Source: Cyanobacteria bacterium TGS_CYA1 (GTDB taxonomy: Bacteria; Cyanobacteriota; Vampirovibrionia; Obscuribacterales; Obscuribacteraceae). From it: a stretch of DNA of 64,000 nucleotides. The translations under genes were made by a program, and so were the position numbers. The DNA is taken from the NCBI GenBank assembly GCA_026129135.1, contig JAHCIQ010000002.1, positions 310,001-374,000 of the forward strand, given 5' to 3'. Below the pieces are notes generated by a model. It worked only from the letters and a program-made list of their open reading frames with translations, did no database searches and was not told where the DNA came from. Positions 41,444-50,030 of this stretch are shown piece after piece. Numbering within the stretch: the stretch's first letter is position 1; every line of letters starts with the position of its first letter.

Positions 41444-41967
41444 TTGCTGTCAGGATTGAAAATCCCTTCTACCCCACGAATGAGTTTTTGCCATCTTTGC
41501 GGAACAGGATTGGCTTGTACTCCGCCTTTGTCTTGACCGCGTTTAATCAGTTCTTCTTTGATCATTTGCTCAAGTCTTTCTTTTTGAGTGGAATTGAGAC
41601 AATCTTTTTTCTTGATCAAAATTTGAGCGGCAAATCTGCGCAACTCGCCTTGTAAGTCATCGATTTTTTGCTGGACCATCATAATTTCAGTAGCATCAGA
41701 TTGAGGAGAGGCCATGAGCTTCTTCACTTTCTGTTGATTCTCGACGATGGCTGGTTTAATCTGCTGATACTTTTCCTGGAATTCTCTGTCCAGTCCTTGA
41801 ATTTTATTGTTTTGATCTGCTGTAAGGTCTAGTCTGGTGTAGTCGATTCGGCAGTGTCCACAAGGTTGCTGGGGATCGGCTGCGTAAGCGGGAGTACTTG
41901 TCAACTGAATATTTAAGATACCAAGACAGAATGCTAAAGTTAGCGCTCCCATCTTTTTATTGTTCAT
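41440..41967 (-). CDS. Spy/CpxP-like periplasmic protein
   Basis: 175-aa exported protein. It has a signal peptide (residues 1-30, ending TPAYAA) and a short Cys pair (CGHC), then long amphipathic helices with the LTxxQ-type pattern (LDLTADQNNKIQGLDREF, CLNSTQKERLEQMIKEEL) seen in Spy, CpxP and zinc-resistance sensor proteins. Such proteins chaperone or sense in the periplasm. The start at ATG 41967 overlaps the anti-sigma stop by 11 nt. Its position after an anti-sigma gene suggests an envelope-stress feedback role. Confidence 0.72.
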   Translation of the reverse strand: MNNKKMGALTLAFCLGILNIQLTSTPAYAADPQQPCGHCRIDYTRLDLTADQNNKIQGLDREFQEKYQQIKPAIVENQQKVKKLMASPQSDATEIMMVQQKIDDLQGELRRFAAQILIKKKDCLNSTQKERLEQMIKEELIKRGQDKGGVQANPVPQRWQKLIRGVEGIFNPDSK

Positions 41968-42856
41968 AGATGACCTCTTCCGGGGCGCCACCTGGATCGT
42001 CAAAGGAAGATTCAATCAAGTATCCTTCTGCAGTAAGTGGTGTAACTGTATCGTCATCGGGCATTGAAAGCCAGTATGCACCGGTCCCCATAAAAGCCAT
42101 GAAAACGGCTGCAGCTGTTGCGATAATCTTTGAACGACTGCTCAAATGCAGACGCGAAGGAGTCGTGCCCTGGGTTCGTGGTGTGAAAGGAACCACTTGC
42201 ATTTTGCTTTTGATTCCTGGCCAGAGGTCAAAATCGGCTTCGAATTTTGGCTGATAGTTATCGCGCAAGAATCCGCCGATTTGAGCCATACGCTCGAATT
42301 TAGACTGACATGGACGGCATTCCATCAAGTGATTAGTGATAGCAAGATGGCGCGTGCTGTCTACTTCTTGATCGATGAACGCAGACAATTCCGCTTCGAT
42401 GATCTCGCAATCGACAGACATTCTTGATTTAACTGAATCCCATATATTGATTTCGAGATCTTGAGGCAACTCGAGACCCTTACTCAATAATTGATTAGTC
42501 GAGTTCAACAATTTAAATTTTTCAAGACAGCTAGAACACTCAGAAAGGTGCTTCTTCACTCCTTCTTGAGCATGAGGCGGTAACTCGGCATCTATATAAG
42601 CAGACAAGTCTTCGTCTATGACCTGGCAAACAGATGGAATTTTCTCGCTCAAATTAGCCCAGAATTCGTCTGGAGCATCCGGCGTTTCGATTTCATCTTC
42701 CAGGAATTTGCTCAAAGATTTGAGAGACTCGAATCTTGACAAGCATTCTTTGCAATCTATTAGATGTTCTTCCAGTAAAGACTTTTCAGTGCCCTTGAGC
42801 TCCTGGTCCATCAATGCGGATAAATCTTCTTGATATTTAGTGCAAACTTCAGCCAT
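41957..42856 (-). CDS. anti-sigma factor with three tandem zinc-finger (ZAS-like) modules
   Basis: 299-aa protein with three similar modules, each an LSALxDxE helix followed by H-x3-C-x2-C: H31/C35/C38, H103/C107/C110 and H176/C180/C183. These are ZAS/zf-HC2 anti-sigma domains that hold an ECF sigma factor inactive. One transmembrane helix (about 243-266) and a short acidic tail end the protein. Most anti-sigmas have a single ZAS. The gene starts on the last base of the sigma stop codon and so is coupled to it. It is probably released from sigma by redox or proteolysis. Confidence 0.88.
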   Translation of the reverse strand: MAEVCTKYQEDLSALMDQELKGTEKSLLEEHLIDCKECLSRFESLKSLSKFLEDEIETPDAPDEFWANLSEKIPSVCQVIDEDLSAYIDAELPPHAQEGVKKHLSECSSCLEKFKLLNSTNQLLSKGLELPQDLEINIWDSVKSRMSVDCEIIEAELSAFIDQEVDSTRHLAITNHLMECRPCQSKFERMAQIGGFLRDNYQPKFEADFDLWPGIKSKMQVVPFTPRTQGTTPSRLHLSSRSKIIATAAAVFMAFMGTGAYWLSMPDDDTVTPLTAEGYLIESSFDDPGGAPEEVIYEQ

Positions 42857-43497
42857 TATCCGGAAACCTCACTGGTATCGGTCGATGCGTCTTCTTTTGT
42901 TTCGCGGTCGAGATAAGGCTTAAGCATTTCTTGCAGTTTCAGACGGGCTCTGGCAATTCTCGATTTGACAGTACCCATTTCGGTTTTTGTTATTACTGCA
43001 ATTTCTTCGTAGCTTAATCCCTCCACTTCTCTCAAGACGATCGAGGTTCGAAACTGTTCCGGGAGTCTCAACATTGCTTGACGAATTACATCAGATAATT
43101 CTTGATTGAGCACTTTTTCATCTGGCAAAGTGCTGTCGTCAGGCACATCTTTAGTGCCACCGTCACTTTCGTCGTCGCCCAGATTGTCATCCATGTTTAC
43201 AGTGGGCAACTTGCGCGGACGTTTGCGCAGCTCATCATAAAAAAGGTTAGTCACGATTTGAGTAAGCCAGGACCTGAATGCGCCCGGGTTACGTAAGTTA
43301 TTAATTGAACGCCAAACCCGTATAAAGACTTCCTGAGCCAGATCTGACGTGTCAGTCCAGTCTGGGGCGAGTTGGTATAAGAGGGCAAAAACTGTCTTTT
43401 GGTGGCGTTTTACTAATTCTTCAAAGGCCGCTTGTTCGCGGCGCTGACAGGCTATAACCAAGTCCCTGTCGCTCTTTTGAGAATAAATTGTCGCCAT
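42856..43497 (-). CDS. ECF-type RNA polymerase sigma factor
   Basis: 213-aa ECF sigma. Region 2 has FEELVKRHQKTVFALLYQL and DLAQEVFIRVWRSINNLRNPGAFRSWLTQIV (-10 binding). An acidic linker (about 95-130) is rich in Asp. Region 4 has RLPEQFRTSIVLREVEGLSYEEIAVITKTEMGTVKSRIARARLKL (-35 binding). It resembles SigW/RpoE-like groups with a zinc-finger anti-sigma. It is the first gene of an operon with anti-sigma, Spy-like, folK and acpS genes. It probably controls an envelope-stress regulon, including its own promoter (inferred). Confidence 0.93.
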   Translation of the reverse strand: MATIYSQKSDRDLVIACQRREQAAFEELVKRHQKTVFALLYQLAPDWTDTSDLAQEVFIRVWRSINNLRNPGAFRSWLTQIVTNLFYDELRKRPRKLPTVNMDDNLGDDESDGGTKDVPDDSTLPDEKVLNQELSDVIRQAMLRLPEQFRTSIVLREVEGLSYEEIAVITKTEMGTVKSRIARARLKLQEMLKPYLDRETKEDASTDTSEVSG

Positions 43498-43622
43498 TAA
43501 ATCGCCTGCCTCAGTCCTTAAGTAATGTTATCACTCTCACACTTAAAGATGATGAACAGATCTTCGCGAAGTTCCCGATTAAAAATGCTAGAGTATGGCG
43601 AGTTTTATAAGAGGATTCTATC

Positions 43623-44861
43623 GTGTCGAGCCGATATCTATTTACTTCCGAATCAGTTACCGAAGGGCATCCAGACAAGGTTTGCGATCAAATTTCTGAC
43701 GCAGTTCTGGACAATATACTTAGTCAAGACCCAGCTGCACGCGTCGCTTGCGAATGCGCAGTATCCACGGGGCTGGTCGTCATGATCGGTGAAATTACCA
43801 CTAAAGCCAAAGTCGATTACCAACAAATCGCTCGCAAAGTGGTTGAAGAAATTGGATATATCGGAGAGACATCTGGTGGCTTCGACGCTAATTCTTGCGC
43901 CGTAATCACTGCTATCAACCAACAATCTGCAGACATCGCAGGCGGCGTGTTCAAAACCAAAGAACAGGACAAAGACGCAATTGGCGCTGGCGATCAGGGA
44001 ATGATGTTCGGCTTTGCTTGTAATGAAACCCCAGAACTAATGCCCATGCCTATTTCACTTGCGCACAGAATGGCAAGACGTCTTTCTGAAGTAAGAAAGA
44101 ATGGCACTCTCAAATATTTGCGCCCAGACGGAAAGACTCAGGTTTCAGTCGAGTACGATGAAAAGAATAACCCGGTCAGAATCGATTCTATTTTGATTTC
44201 GACCCAGCACGACCCAGTCATTGGCGGACTGACCGACAACGAACAAATTCAAGAAAAAATCGCACACGATCTCAAAGCCTATGTCGTGATGCCAGTCTTC
44301 CAGGATCTGAACGTCAAGCCAGACGACAAAACCAAATATTATTTCAACCCTTCGGGACGTTTTGTAATCGGCGGACCACAAGGCGATGCCGGTTTGACCG
44401 GACGCAAAATCATCGTTGACACCTATGGTGGTTATGCCAGACACGGCGGTGGGGCTTTCTCGGGCAAAGACCCGACCAAAGTAGACCGCTCGGCCGCTTA
44501 TGCTGCACGCTACGTGGCTAAAAACATCGTTGGCGCCAAGCTGGCAGACCGCTGCGAAGTTCAAATCGCTTATGCAATTGGTGTTGCCAAACCAGTATCA
44601 GTTCATGTAACCACTTTTGGCACAGGCAAATTGCCTGATGCTGAGATCATGAAACTGGTAAATGAAAAGTTCGACTTGCGCCCTGCTGCGATTCTTGAAA
44701 CTTTCGAGCTTCGAGACATGCCAGCCAAAAATAAAGGCAAGTTCTACCAGAACGTTGCTGCCTACGGACATTTCGGTCGCACCGACCTTGAATTGCCATG
44801 GGAAAAACTGGATAAGGTAGAAGATCTAAAAAAGTCTCTGGCTAAAGCTACCAGCGCTTAA
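43623..44861 (+). CDS. metK: S-adenosylmethionine synthase
   Basis: 412-aa MetK, which makes S-adenosylmethionine from methionine and ATP. Recognised segments are [21 protein letters not shown] (N-terminal ATP/Met site), [15 protein letters not shown], the [10 protein letters not shown] region and [42 protein letters not shown]. The start is GTG 43623 with AAGAGGA about 7 nt upstream. The 125 bp upstream show no SAM-riboswitch-like structure that I can recognise. Length is slightly longer than the E. coli enzyme (384 aa). Confidence 0.96.
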   Translation: MSSRYLFTSESVTEGHPDKVCDQISDAVLDNILSQDPAARVACECAVSTGLVVMIGEITTKAKVDYQQIARKVVEEIGYIGETSGGFDANSCAVITAINQQSADIAGGVFKTKEQDKDAIGAGDQGMMFGFACNETPELMPMPISLAHRMARRLSEVRKNGTLKYLRPDGKTQVSVEYDEKNNPVRIDSILISTQHDPVIGGLTDNEQIQEKIAHDLKAYVVMPVFQDLNVKPDDKTKYYFNPSGRFVIGGPQGDAGLTGRKIIVDTYGGYARHGGGAFSGKDPTKVDRSAAYAARYVAKNIVGAKLADRCEVQIAYAIGVAKPVSVHVTTFGTGKLPDAEIMKLVNEKFDLRPAAILETFELRDMPAKNKGKFYQNVAAYGHFGRTDLELPWEKLDKVEDLKKSLAKATSA

Positions 44862-44919
44862 TTAGACCTTAATTACAGCTTTGAAACTTTATAGGTTTAA
44901 AGGCGCTGGTTTCTGGCGA

Positions 44920-44925
44920 TATAAT
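44920..44925 (+). promoter_or_regulatory. TATAAT -10 element upstream of the FHA-cyclase gene
   Basis: A perfect TATAAT about 72 nt before the ATG at 44997. The candidate -35 at 44897-44902 (TTAAAG, 17-bp spacer) is weak. It is probably the promoter of the FHA-cyclase/NagZ/kinase operon. Confidence 0.42.
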
Positions 44926-44996
44926 ACCTGTGCATAAACTTGTTTTTGCAGACAGCTCCCGCTTATCTGGGTTTTTAATCACCGGGTTTTAACTGA

Positions 44997-45968
44997 ATGA
45001 TAGGGTCACTAAAGGTCAATCCAGACTCGCCAGAAGCCTATTCTGTCGAACTGTCGAGCGGCGAGACTCTACAGATTGGTCGCAAGCCATCGCCTGGCAA
45101 TATCAAAAAGCTCATCTTGCCTTATCCTGAAGTGTCGGGTCAGCATGCAGAAATTCGCTGTAAAGACGACGGCTGGACCGTAGTCGACTCAGGCAGTACT
45201 AATGGCACAAGTATTAACGGGACCAGGCTCACCCCTGGTAGAGAGTATGCGCTTCGCAATGGTGACGAAATCAAAATTGCCCAGTATGCGCTTAAAGTTT
45301 TTCCGCCCTGTACCGAAATTGACCTGTCCAATGGCGACGAGGAAGAAGAGACTCAGGACCGGACTCAATTAAGTATCAAATTCATGAACGCGACTATTCT
45401 TGTAGGAGACATCAAAGGCTTTACTACTTTGATGGAAAAATATCGCTCCGAGCCTGAAATGGTCATGAAAGTAGCGCAAAACGTTTTTGAATCTTTGAAC
45501 AAAGAGATAAACAAGAACTATGGCGTGCTCGAAAAAATCGCGGGTGATGCAATCATGGCTTACTGGGCTGCTGACGGCACTGCGGGTGGTTCGAAAGTTC
45601 CAGCCTTTCAAGCGTGTCTGACTGCGATCAAATTAAAAGAACATGTCACTGCCATCGGACAAAACGAAGCAATGTGGCCGTTTCAAGACCATCCTTTATA
45701 TCTGGATATCGCTCTTGCCACAGGTCCTGTTGCTGCCGGCTCGCTTGGTCATGCTTCGAGCAACCCGAGCGTGCTTGGCGATACTGCAAACCTTGTTTTT
45801 CGTCTGGAAAAATTAATTGGCGATGACACTCCAGGCGATATCATCGTCGATGGTGCTACTTACAATTTGACCGCCGATCGTTGTCAGTTCATTCAACTTG
45901 GTCAGTACAACGTCAAAGGTAAAACTGCCACCATAGATGTATTCAGGCTCCTTGGCGTCAAGAATTAG
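44997..45968 (+). CDS. FHA-domain class III adenylate/guanylate cyclase
   Basis: 323-aa protein. An N-terminal FHA domain (about 20-105; LQIGRKPSP, SGQHAEIR, DSGSTNGTSINGTRL) binds phosphothreonine. An acidic linker (about 112-125) follows, then a class III cyclase domain (about 130-320). In the cyclase, LVGDIKGFTTLMEKY has the metal-binding Asp and KIAGDAIMAYW the second Asp. LGDTANLVFRLE is the substrate/transition-state segment. No transmembrane segment. It leads the operon, upstream of a NagZ-like gene and a kinase-like gene; the FHA partner may be a phosphoprotein in this pathway. Confidence 0.9.
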   Translation: MIGSLKVNPDSPEAYSVELSSGETLQIGRKPSPGNIKKLILPYPEVSGQHAEIRCKDDGWTVVDSGSTNGTSINGTRLTPGREYALRNGDEIKIAQYALKVFPPCTEIDLSNGDEEEETQDRTQLSIKFMNATILVGDIKGFTTLMEKYRSEPEMVMKVAQNVFESLNKEINKNYGVLEKIAGDAIMAYWAADGTAGGSKVPAFQACLTAIKLKEHVTAIGQNEAMWPFQDHPLYLDIALATGPVAAGSLGHASSNPSVLGDTANLVFRLEKLIGDDTPGDIIVDGATYNLTADRCQFIQLGQYNVKGKTATIDVFRLLGVKN

Positions 45969-45980
45969 TCTTGTAGACGT

Positions 45981-47546
45981 ATGAAGATTTCTGATTTAGA
46001 GCAAGAAGCCGGCAAACTGATTGTAGGTCGCTTGCCGGGTTCTGATTTGCCGAAAGACTTCGAGCGTCTGTTGCAACGCGGAACTATAGGCGGTGTCACT
46101 CTTTTCAAAGAAAATGTTTCTGACCTCGAACAACTGGCAATTCTCGTCTCAGATATAGCTTCTAGTTCGCATCATATCCCAATTATTTCAGTCGACCAGG
46201 AAGGCGGTGCCGTCCAGCGTTTCGACGACGTTATGACTCCGCTTCCTTCACCCATGGCTCAGGCTAGAGCGCAAAGCAAAATAAAAGACGCAATCGAGCG
46301 CATTAATACAATCAATGCCACTCAATCATATTTGTTGGGCATTAATTGTCTCTTGTCTCCAGTACTCGATGTTGCAACCCAAAAAAAATGTCCAATAGTC
46401 TGCACCCGTGCTTATTCGGACGATTCGTCCATGATAGCTGAGTATGCAGCAATTGCAGCGCGCACCATAAGATCTTGCGGTGTGATACCAGTAGGGAAAC
46501 ATTTTCCCGGTCATGGCGCCACAAAGGAAGACTCGCACCATGCACTTGCAGTTGTCGATGATGAGCTAACTTTATGGCAAGAACGCGACCTTGCACCATT
46601 CGTGCAATGCCTTTCCAATTTGCCGGTTGTGCTCACCGGTCATATCTGGGTCAAGTGTATCGAAGACAAAGCTCTTCCTGCCTCGCTTTCATACGCCATA
46701 AATCAAAAATTACTAAGAGAGAATCTGGAATACGATGGTCTTATAATGACCGACGACATGACGATGAAAGGCATCACATCCATGTTTGGACTGGGTGAAG
46801 CGTGTGTGATGGCTATTGGTGCTGGAGCCGATATCGTGCTAGTGAATGGCTCCCTGCAGGATCAACTGGAAGCACACTCGGCTCTGGTAGAAGCCTTTTC
46901 GTCTGGTAGACTACCGGTTGAAAAATTGTATTCTGCAATCGAGCGTCGCAATAGACTTTTCAACAGACGTCCAGACACTGCACATCCTTATAAAAATAGA
47001 GAACAATATCTCGAACTAGAAAAAAATGTCACTGAAAATATGCAAAACGTGCTTGAAATATCGAGTGCCGCATTGAATGTACTCAAAGCCGATTTTGCGT
47101 CTTCGGTAGAAATTTCAAACTGCGAATCTAAAATCGACTGGCTCGTGCTCACGCCTTTGCATGATCGTTATCCTCTCGATGTGGTTTCTGAATTGAACAA
47201 ACTCGGGTGCAGCGGTTATTCAAAAATCAATTACAGTCTCAATCCAGATCAAGCAGAAATAGATAAACTGGCAAAAGAGTGCCAGGGTAAAAACGTGGTC
47301 TTAATGACTTTTAGAGCGCAATTAAATGCAGGTCAGGTCGAACTTGCAAAAGCTGTAGCTAAAACAGCCGAGATAAAGTTTGCAGTCATATGCGACACAC
47401 CTTTCGACCTGGAATTACTTCCAGATTGGCCGTTGGTGGTGGCAACTTATGACCCTTCGAATTTAGCCATGCAAGCTTTAGGTCACTTCATCAAGAGTAA
47501 AGACACCGCAACCACAAGGTCTCAAATTGAATCAAGATCCATTTAA
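45981..47546 (+). CDS. nagZ: glycoside hydrolase family 3, NagZ-like beta-N-acetylhexosaminidase
   Basis: 521-aa protein. The N-terminal about 335 residues form a GH3 barrel: VDQEGGAVQRF, GKHFPGHGATKEDSHHAL (the His/Asp acid-base loop of NagZ) and LIMTDDMTMKGI (nucleophile Asp region). The C-terminal about 185 residues (from about 345) are a second alpha/beta domain, as in two-domain GH3 enzymes. NagZ removes GlcNAc from muropeptides during peptidoglycan recycling. It has no signal peptide, consistent with the cytoplasmic single-domain type. It lies 12 nt after the cyclase gene. Confidence 0.87.
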   Translation: MKISDLEQEAGKLIVGRLPGSDLPKDFERLLQRGTIGGVTLFKENVSDLEQLAILVSDIASSSHHIPIISVDQEGGAVQRFDDVMTPLPSPMAQARAQSKIKDAIERINTINATQSYLLGINCLLSPVLDVATQKKCPIVCTRAYSDDSSMIAEYAAIAARTIRSCGVIPVGKHFPGHGATKEDSHHALAVVDDELTLWQERDLAPFVQCLSNLPVVLTGHIWVKCIEDKALPASLSYAINQKLLRENLEYDGLIMTDDMTMKGITSMFGLGEACVMAIGAGADIVLVNGSLQDQLEAHSALVEAFSSGRLPVEKLYSAIERRNRLFNRRPDTAHPYKNREQYLELEKNVTENMQNVLEISSAALNVLKADFASSVEISNCESKIDWLVLTPLHDRYPLDVVSELNKLGCSGYSKINYSLNPDQAEIDKLAKECQGKNVVLMTFRAQLNAGQVELAKAVAKTAEIKFAVICDTPFDLELLPDWPLVVATYDPSNLAMQALGHFIKSKDTATTRSQIESRSI

Positions 47547-47583
47547 ACCTGACCTCAAGAAGTCAGTAGCCAAAAATTATTTG

Positions 47584-47706
47584 ATGAGAATTGGTAAACT
47601 CATGCTGCTTCTTTCAATTATCGGGTGCATCATATTGACAATTGCCTGTTATTCGATCGACAACATAATGAGTAACGCGTTTAAGCAAAACGGTCTTACC
47701 CAATGA
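47584..47706 (+). CDS. 40-aa single-TM mini-protein
   Basis: A 41-codon frame (ATG 47584, stop TGA 47704-47706) encodes MRIGKLMLLLSIIGCIILTI and then CYSIDNIMSNAFKQNG, a single hydrophobic helix with a short hydrophilic tail. Its TGA overlaps the ATG of the kinase-like gene (ATGA), the usual operon coupling. No homologues can be named, and no good Shine-Dalgarno precedes it. The support is hydrophobic composition, position and overlap. It may anchor or modulate the kinase-like protein. Confidence 0.42.
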   Translation: MRIGKLMLLLSIIGCIILTIACYSIDNIMSNAFKQNGLTQ

Positions 47707-49442
47707 GTTTCGACAAAGCCGTAGAACAACTCAAATTACGCTATCAGGTGCTTGATGAATTCGAGCAACGTCATAACTCGGCTGTATATAAGGTACAAGA
47801 CTTAAACGGCAGAGTTTTTGCTATCCGAATCATGAAACCCGATGTTTTTCAAAACGCCGATGAAGTAGAAAAATTCAAATCCGAAGTCCAGGCGCTGCTC
47901 GAATTGCAACACTCTAGCGTTGTCACCTTATATAGTGTCGACACTCTCACTCCTGATTGTCCATTTATCATCATGGAGTTTTTCGATGGTCAGCCGATTA
48001 CAAGATTCACCGCGAACAAACCACCATCGATGCGAAATTTCATCGAAGTAATCACACAGCTTTGCAGCGCGCTATCTTATTTGCACGCAAATGGTATCGT
48101 GCATGGTGATTTGCGCCCGGCGAACGTGCTTGCAAATGGACTCGAATCAGAACATGTCTGGTGCAAACTGGCTAATTCTGGCATGTTCAATATATTGAGT
48201 TCGTCCAAAAATTTTCAGGCAGACGCAAATGATTTTGCCGACAGTGTATTTTATTGTGCTCCAGAGCGTGTCACCCAAAATGTAAACGACGTTCGATCTG
48301 ATATTTATTCGCTTGGCGCAATCATGTTCGAAGTGCTCACAAGACGACCTCCATTTGTAGGGGAAGACCCTGAGACCATTTTAGAACAACATAAAAACGC
48401 CACCGTCCCCAGTGTGAGCAAATTGAGCAAAAATCGCTGCCCCATTTACTTAGAGCAGATGGTGATGAAGTGTCTTTCAAAGGACCCTAACGAACGTTAT
48501 CAAAATCTTTTCGACTTGAGAAGCGACTTGCGACTTTTGAGCAGAGGCGAAGAGCCACTGCTTCAAACCAATTCTGAAAAGGATTGGATCGACGAAGATC
48601 CAGATTTTGCTAAAATCCGCGAATCTGGTGTGATGGACAAACTTAGCGAGAAAAAAGCCGCTAATACCAAAGTGGTGGCATTTACAGGCAGATTATCTTT
48701 CGATTTGCGTGTAAGCAACGTGCTTGAGCGAGTGCTCGAACTTGGTGTGAAAGGCAAATCTATTTTGCGCTTCAGATCAGAAAAGCCAAAACTTCAAGGC
48801 GCCCTGTATATAAGAGATGCCAACGTGGTTCTTGGTGCCGCCATAGACGGCGAAAAGACTCGCGGTTATGATGCGCTCAAAGCGCTATTATCCATTGCAG
48901 ATGGCGAATTCGAATATATAAGCAAAGTTGCAGACGACCATCCCACAAAAGACGAGTCGATGCGTTTGAGCTTGAATCTGGTTTGCTTCTTGTATCCTCA
49001 ATTGCCCGAGACAATTGGTGAATTTCAAGAAATGGCAAACGAGCGCGGTCTTGCTTTGTCTACCGCCACCAATTTGAATGTCATCAAAGACCTGATTGAA
49101 AACAAAGAAAATCTAATTCCTATTTCTGAATTGCCTCAGCTCGATTCTGGTGCCTGGCAATTGAAACACACAGAATCTGTAACATCGAGCGACGTGATAG
49201 ACATCATTCGCGAAGAACGTGCAGAAAAAGATCGCATAGAAAAAGGCGAAAAACCAACCTTCAAGTACAGAAAAGCAGCAATGACTCCGATGGGATTTTT
49301 GCGGCTCCTGATCATACTTGCACTTGTGGCAGGTGTTGGCTATTACGGCTATGAGATGTACCAGAACATGAATGAGCAGTCTAAGCAAGGCCGCAAAAAG
49401 ACCAAGTACAAAAAAGCACGCAAAAAACATCACAATAACTGA
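47703..49442 (+). CDS. membrane-anchored serine/threonine pseudokinase-like protein with DUF4388-like domain
   Basis: 579-aa protein. Residues about 12-285 have the Hanks kinase fold, but key residues are replaced. The VAIK Lys is Arg42 (FAIRIM), HRD is HGD (134-136) with Asp136 kept, and DFG is NSG (158-160). APER and the DIYSLGAIMFEVLT helix are conserved. It is therefore likely non-catalytic. Residues about 325-405 resemble the DUF4388/PATAN fold (FTGRLSFDL.. GALYIRDANVVLGA). A transmembrane helix at about 531-548 and a Lys/Arg-rich tail close it. Probably a scaffold in the FHA-cyclase pathway. Confidence 0.82.
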   Translation: MSFDKAVEQLKLRYQVLDEFEQRHNSAVYKVQDLNGRVFAIRIMKPDVFQNADEVEKFKSEVQALLELQHSSVVTLYSVDTLTPDCPFIIMEFFDGQPITRFTANKPPSMRNFIEVITQLCSALSYLHANGIVHGDLRPANVLANGLESEHVWCKLANSGMFNILSSSKNFQADANDFADSVFYCAPERVTQNVNDVRSDIYSLGAIMFEVLTRRPPFVGEDPETILEQHKNATVPSVSKLSKNRCPIYLEQMVMKCLSKDPNERYQNLFDLRSDLRLLSRGEEPLLQTNSEKDWIDEDPDFAKIRESGVMDKLSEKKAANTKVVAFTGRLSFDLRVSNVLERVLELGVKGKSILRFRSEKPKLQGALYIRDANVVLGAAIDGEKTRGYDALKALLSIADGEFEYISKVADDHPTKDESMRLSLNLVCFLYPQLPETIGEFQEMANERGLALSTATNLNVIKDLIENKENLIPISELPQLDSGAWQLKHTESVTSSDVIDIIREERAEKDRIEKGEKPTFKYRKAAMTPMGFLRLLIILALVAGVGYYGYEMYQNMNEQSKQGRKKTKYKKARKKHHNN

Positions 49443-49565
49443 CCAGACATAAATTAATCAGGCTTGTAATTTAGATATCAACATTGAATAATCAATTGGC
49501 TCCCAGGTACTGGAGCAACGCGGCCGAATCTGTTAGTTGCCGTGTAAGTACCAACAAGATAAATA

Positions 49566-49847
49566 ATGAACATAGATAAAAAGAAGCTCTTCGTGGGCAA
49601 CCTGCCTTTCAGCGTTTCCGAACAAAGATTGCAGGAACTGTTCGAAAGAGCAGGCGCAGTTACATCGGTAGCCATTCCGGTTGATCGCGAAACTGGAAGA
49701 AAACGTGGGTTCGCCTTCGTTGAAATGGATACTCAAGCTGCTGCTGAAGAAGCTGTAAAAATCCTCAATGGTACCGATCTTGAAGGCAGACAGATTGCGG
49801 TGAACCCATCGCAACCGCCAGCCGAGCGCTCGGGTCGCCGTTGGTAG
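49566..49847 (+). CDS. RRM-type RNA-binding protein (cyanobacterial Rbp-like)
   Basis: 93-aa protein with one RNA-recognition motif. RNP2 is LFVGNL (7-12) and RNP1 is RGFAFVEM (about 43-50), with helix 1 ERLQELFERAGAV-like and a short basic C-terminal tail (RSGRRW). The family is abundant in Cyanobacteria and relatives and is often cold-induced; its targets are single-stranded RNA. It is monocistronic, with a strong terminator at 49873. An AAGAT-like weak Shine-Dalgarno precedes the ATG. Confidence 0.93.
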   Translation: MNIDKKKLFVGNLPFSVSEQRLQELFERAGAVTSVAIPVDRETGRKRGFAFVEMDTQAAAEEAVKILNGTDLEGRQIAVNPSQPPAERSGRRW

Positions 49848-49872
49848 AAAATAGCTAAATCATAGACTTAGC

Positions 49873-49904
49873 AAGGAGGGCGTATATGCCCTCCTTTTAT
49901 TTTG
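49873..49904 (+). terminator. intrinsic terminator of the RNA-binding-protein gene
   Basis: A 9-bp GC-rich stem (AAGGAGGGC / GCCCTCCTT, positions 49873-49881 and 49888-49896) is followed by TTTTATTTTG. This is a standard rho-independent terminator 25 nt after the stop. Confidence 0.88.
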
Positions 49905-49970
49905 TGTGCTTTTGAAAATTCTATGGTCCAAATTGGAGAAGGTTGTGTTACAGTTGTCTGTATACGATAT

Positions 49971-50030
49971 GTAGTTGCGTAACTACAAAGGGTCGTTAAA
50001 GCGCTACAATCAATCCTGAAAGAACTACAA
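49971..50030. promoter_or_regulatory. operator-like array: three CTACAA sites at exact 21-bp spacing plus a palindrome
   Basis: CTACAA occurs at 49983-49988, 50004-50009 and 50025-50030, each 21 bp (two helical turns) apart, the last one ending at the start codon. Outer copies share AACTACAAA. An inverted repeat GTAGTT-GCGT-AACTAC lies at 49971-49986 over the first site. It precedes an RHH-type DNA-binding protein gene and is therefore a good candidate for autoregulation. Confidence 0.6.

Noticed and set aside
43498..43622. SAM riboswitch upstream of metK
   Set aside because: I could not find the conserved core helices or a terminator; the region is only 125 bp and AT-rich.
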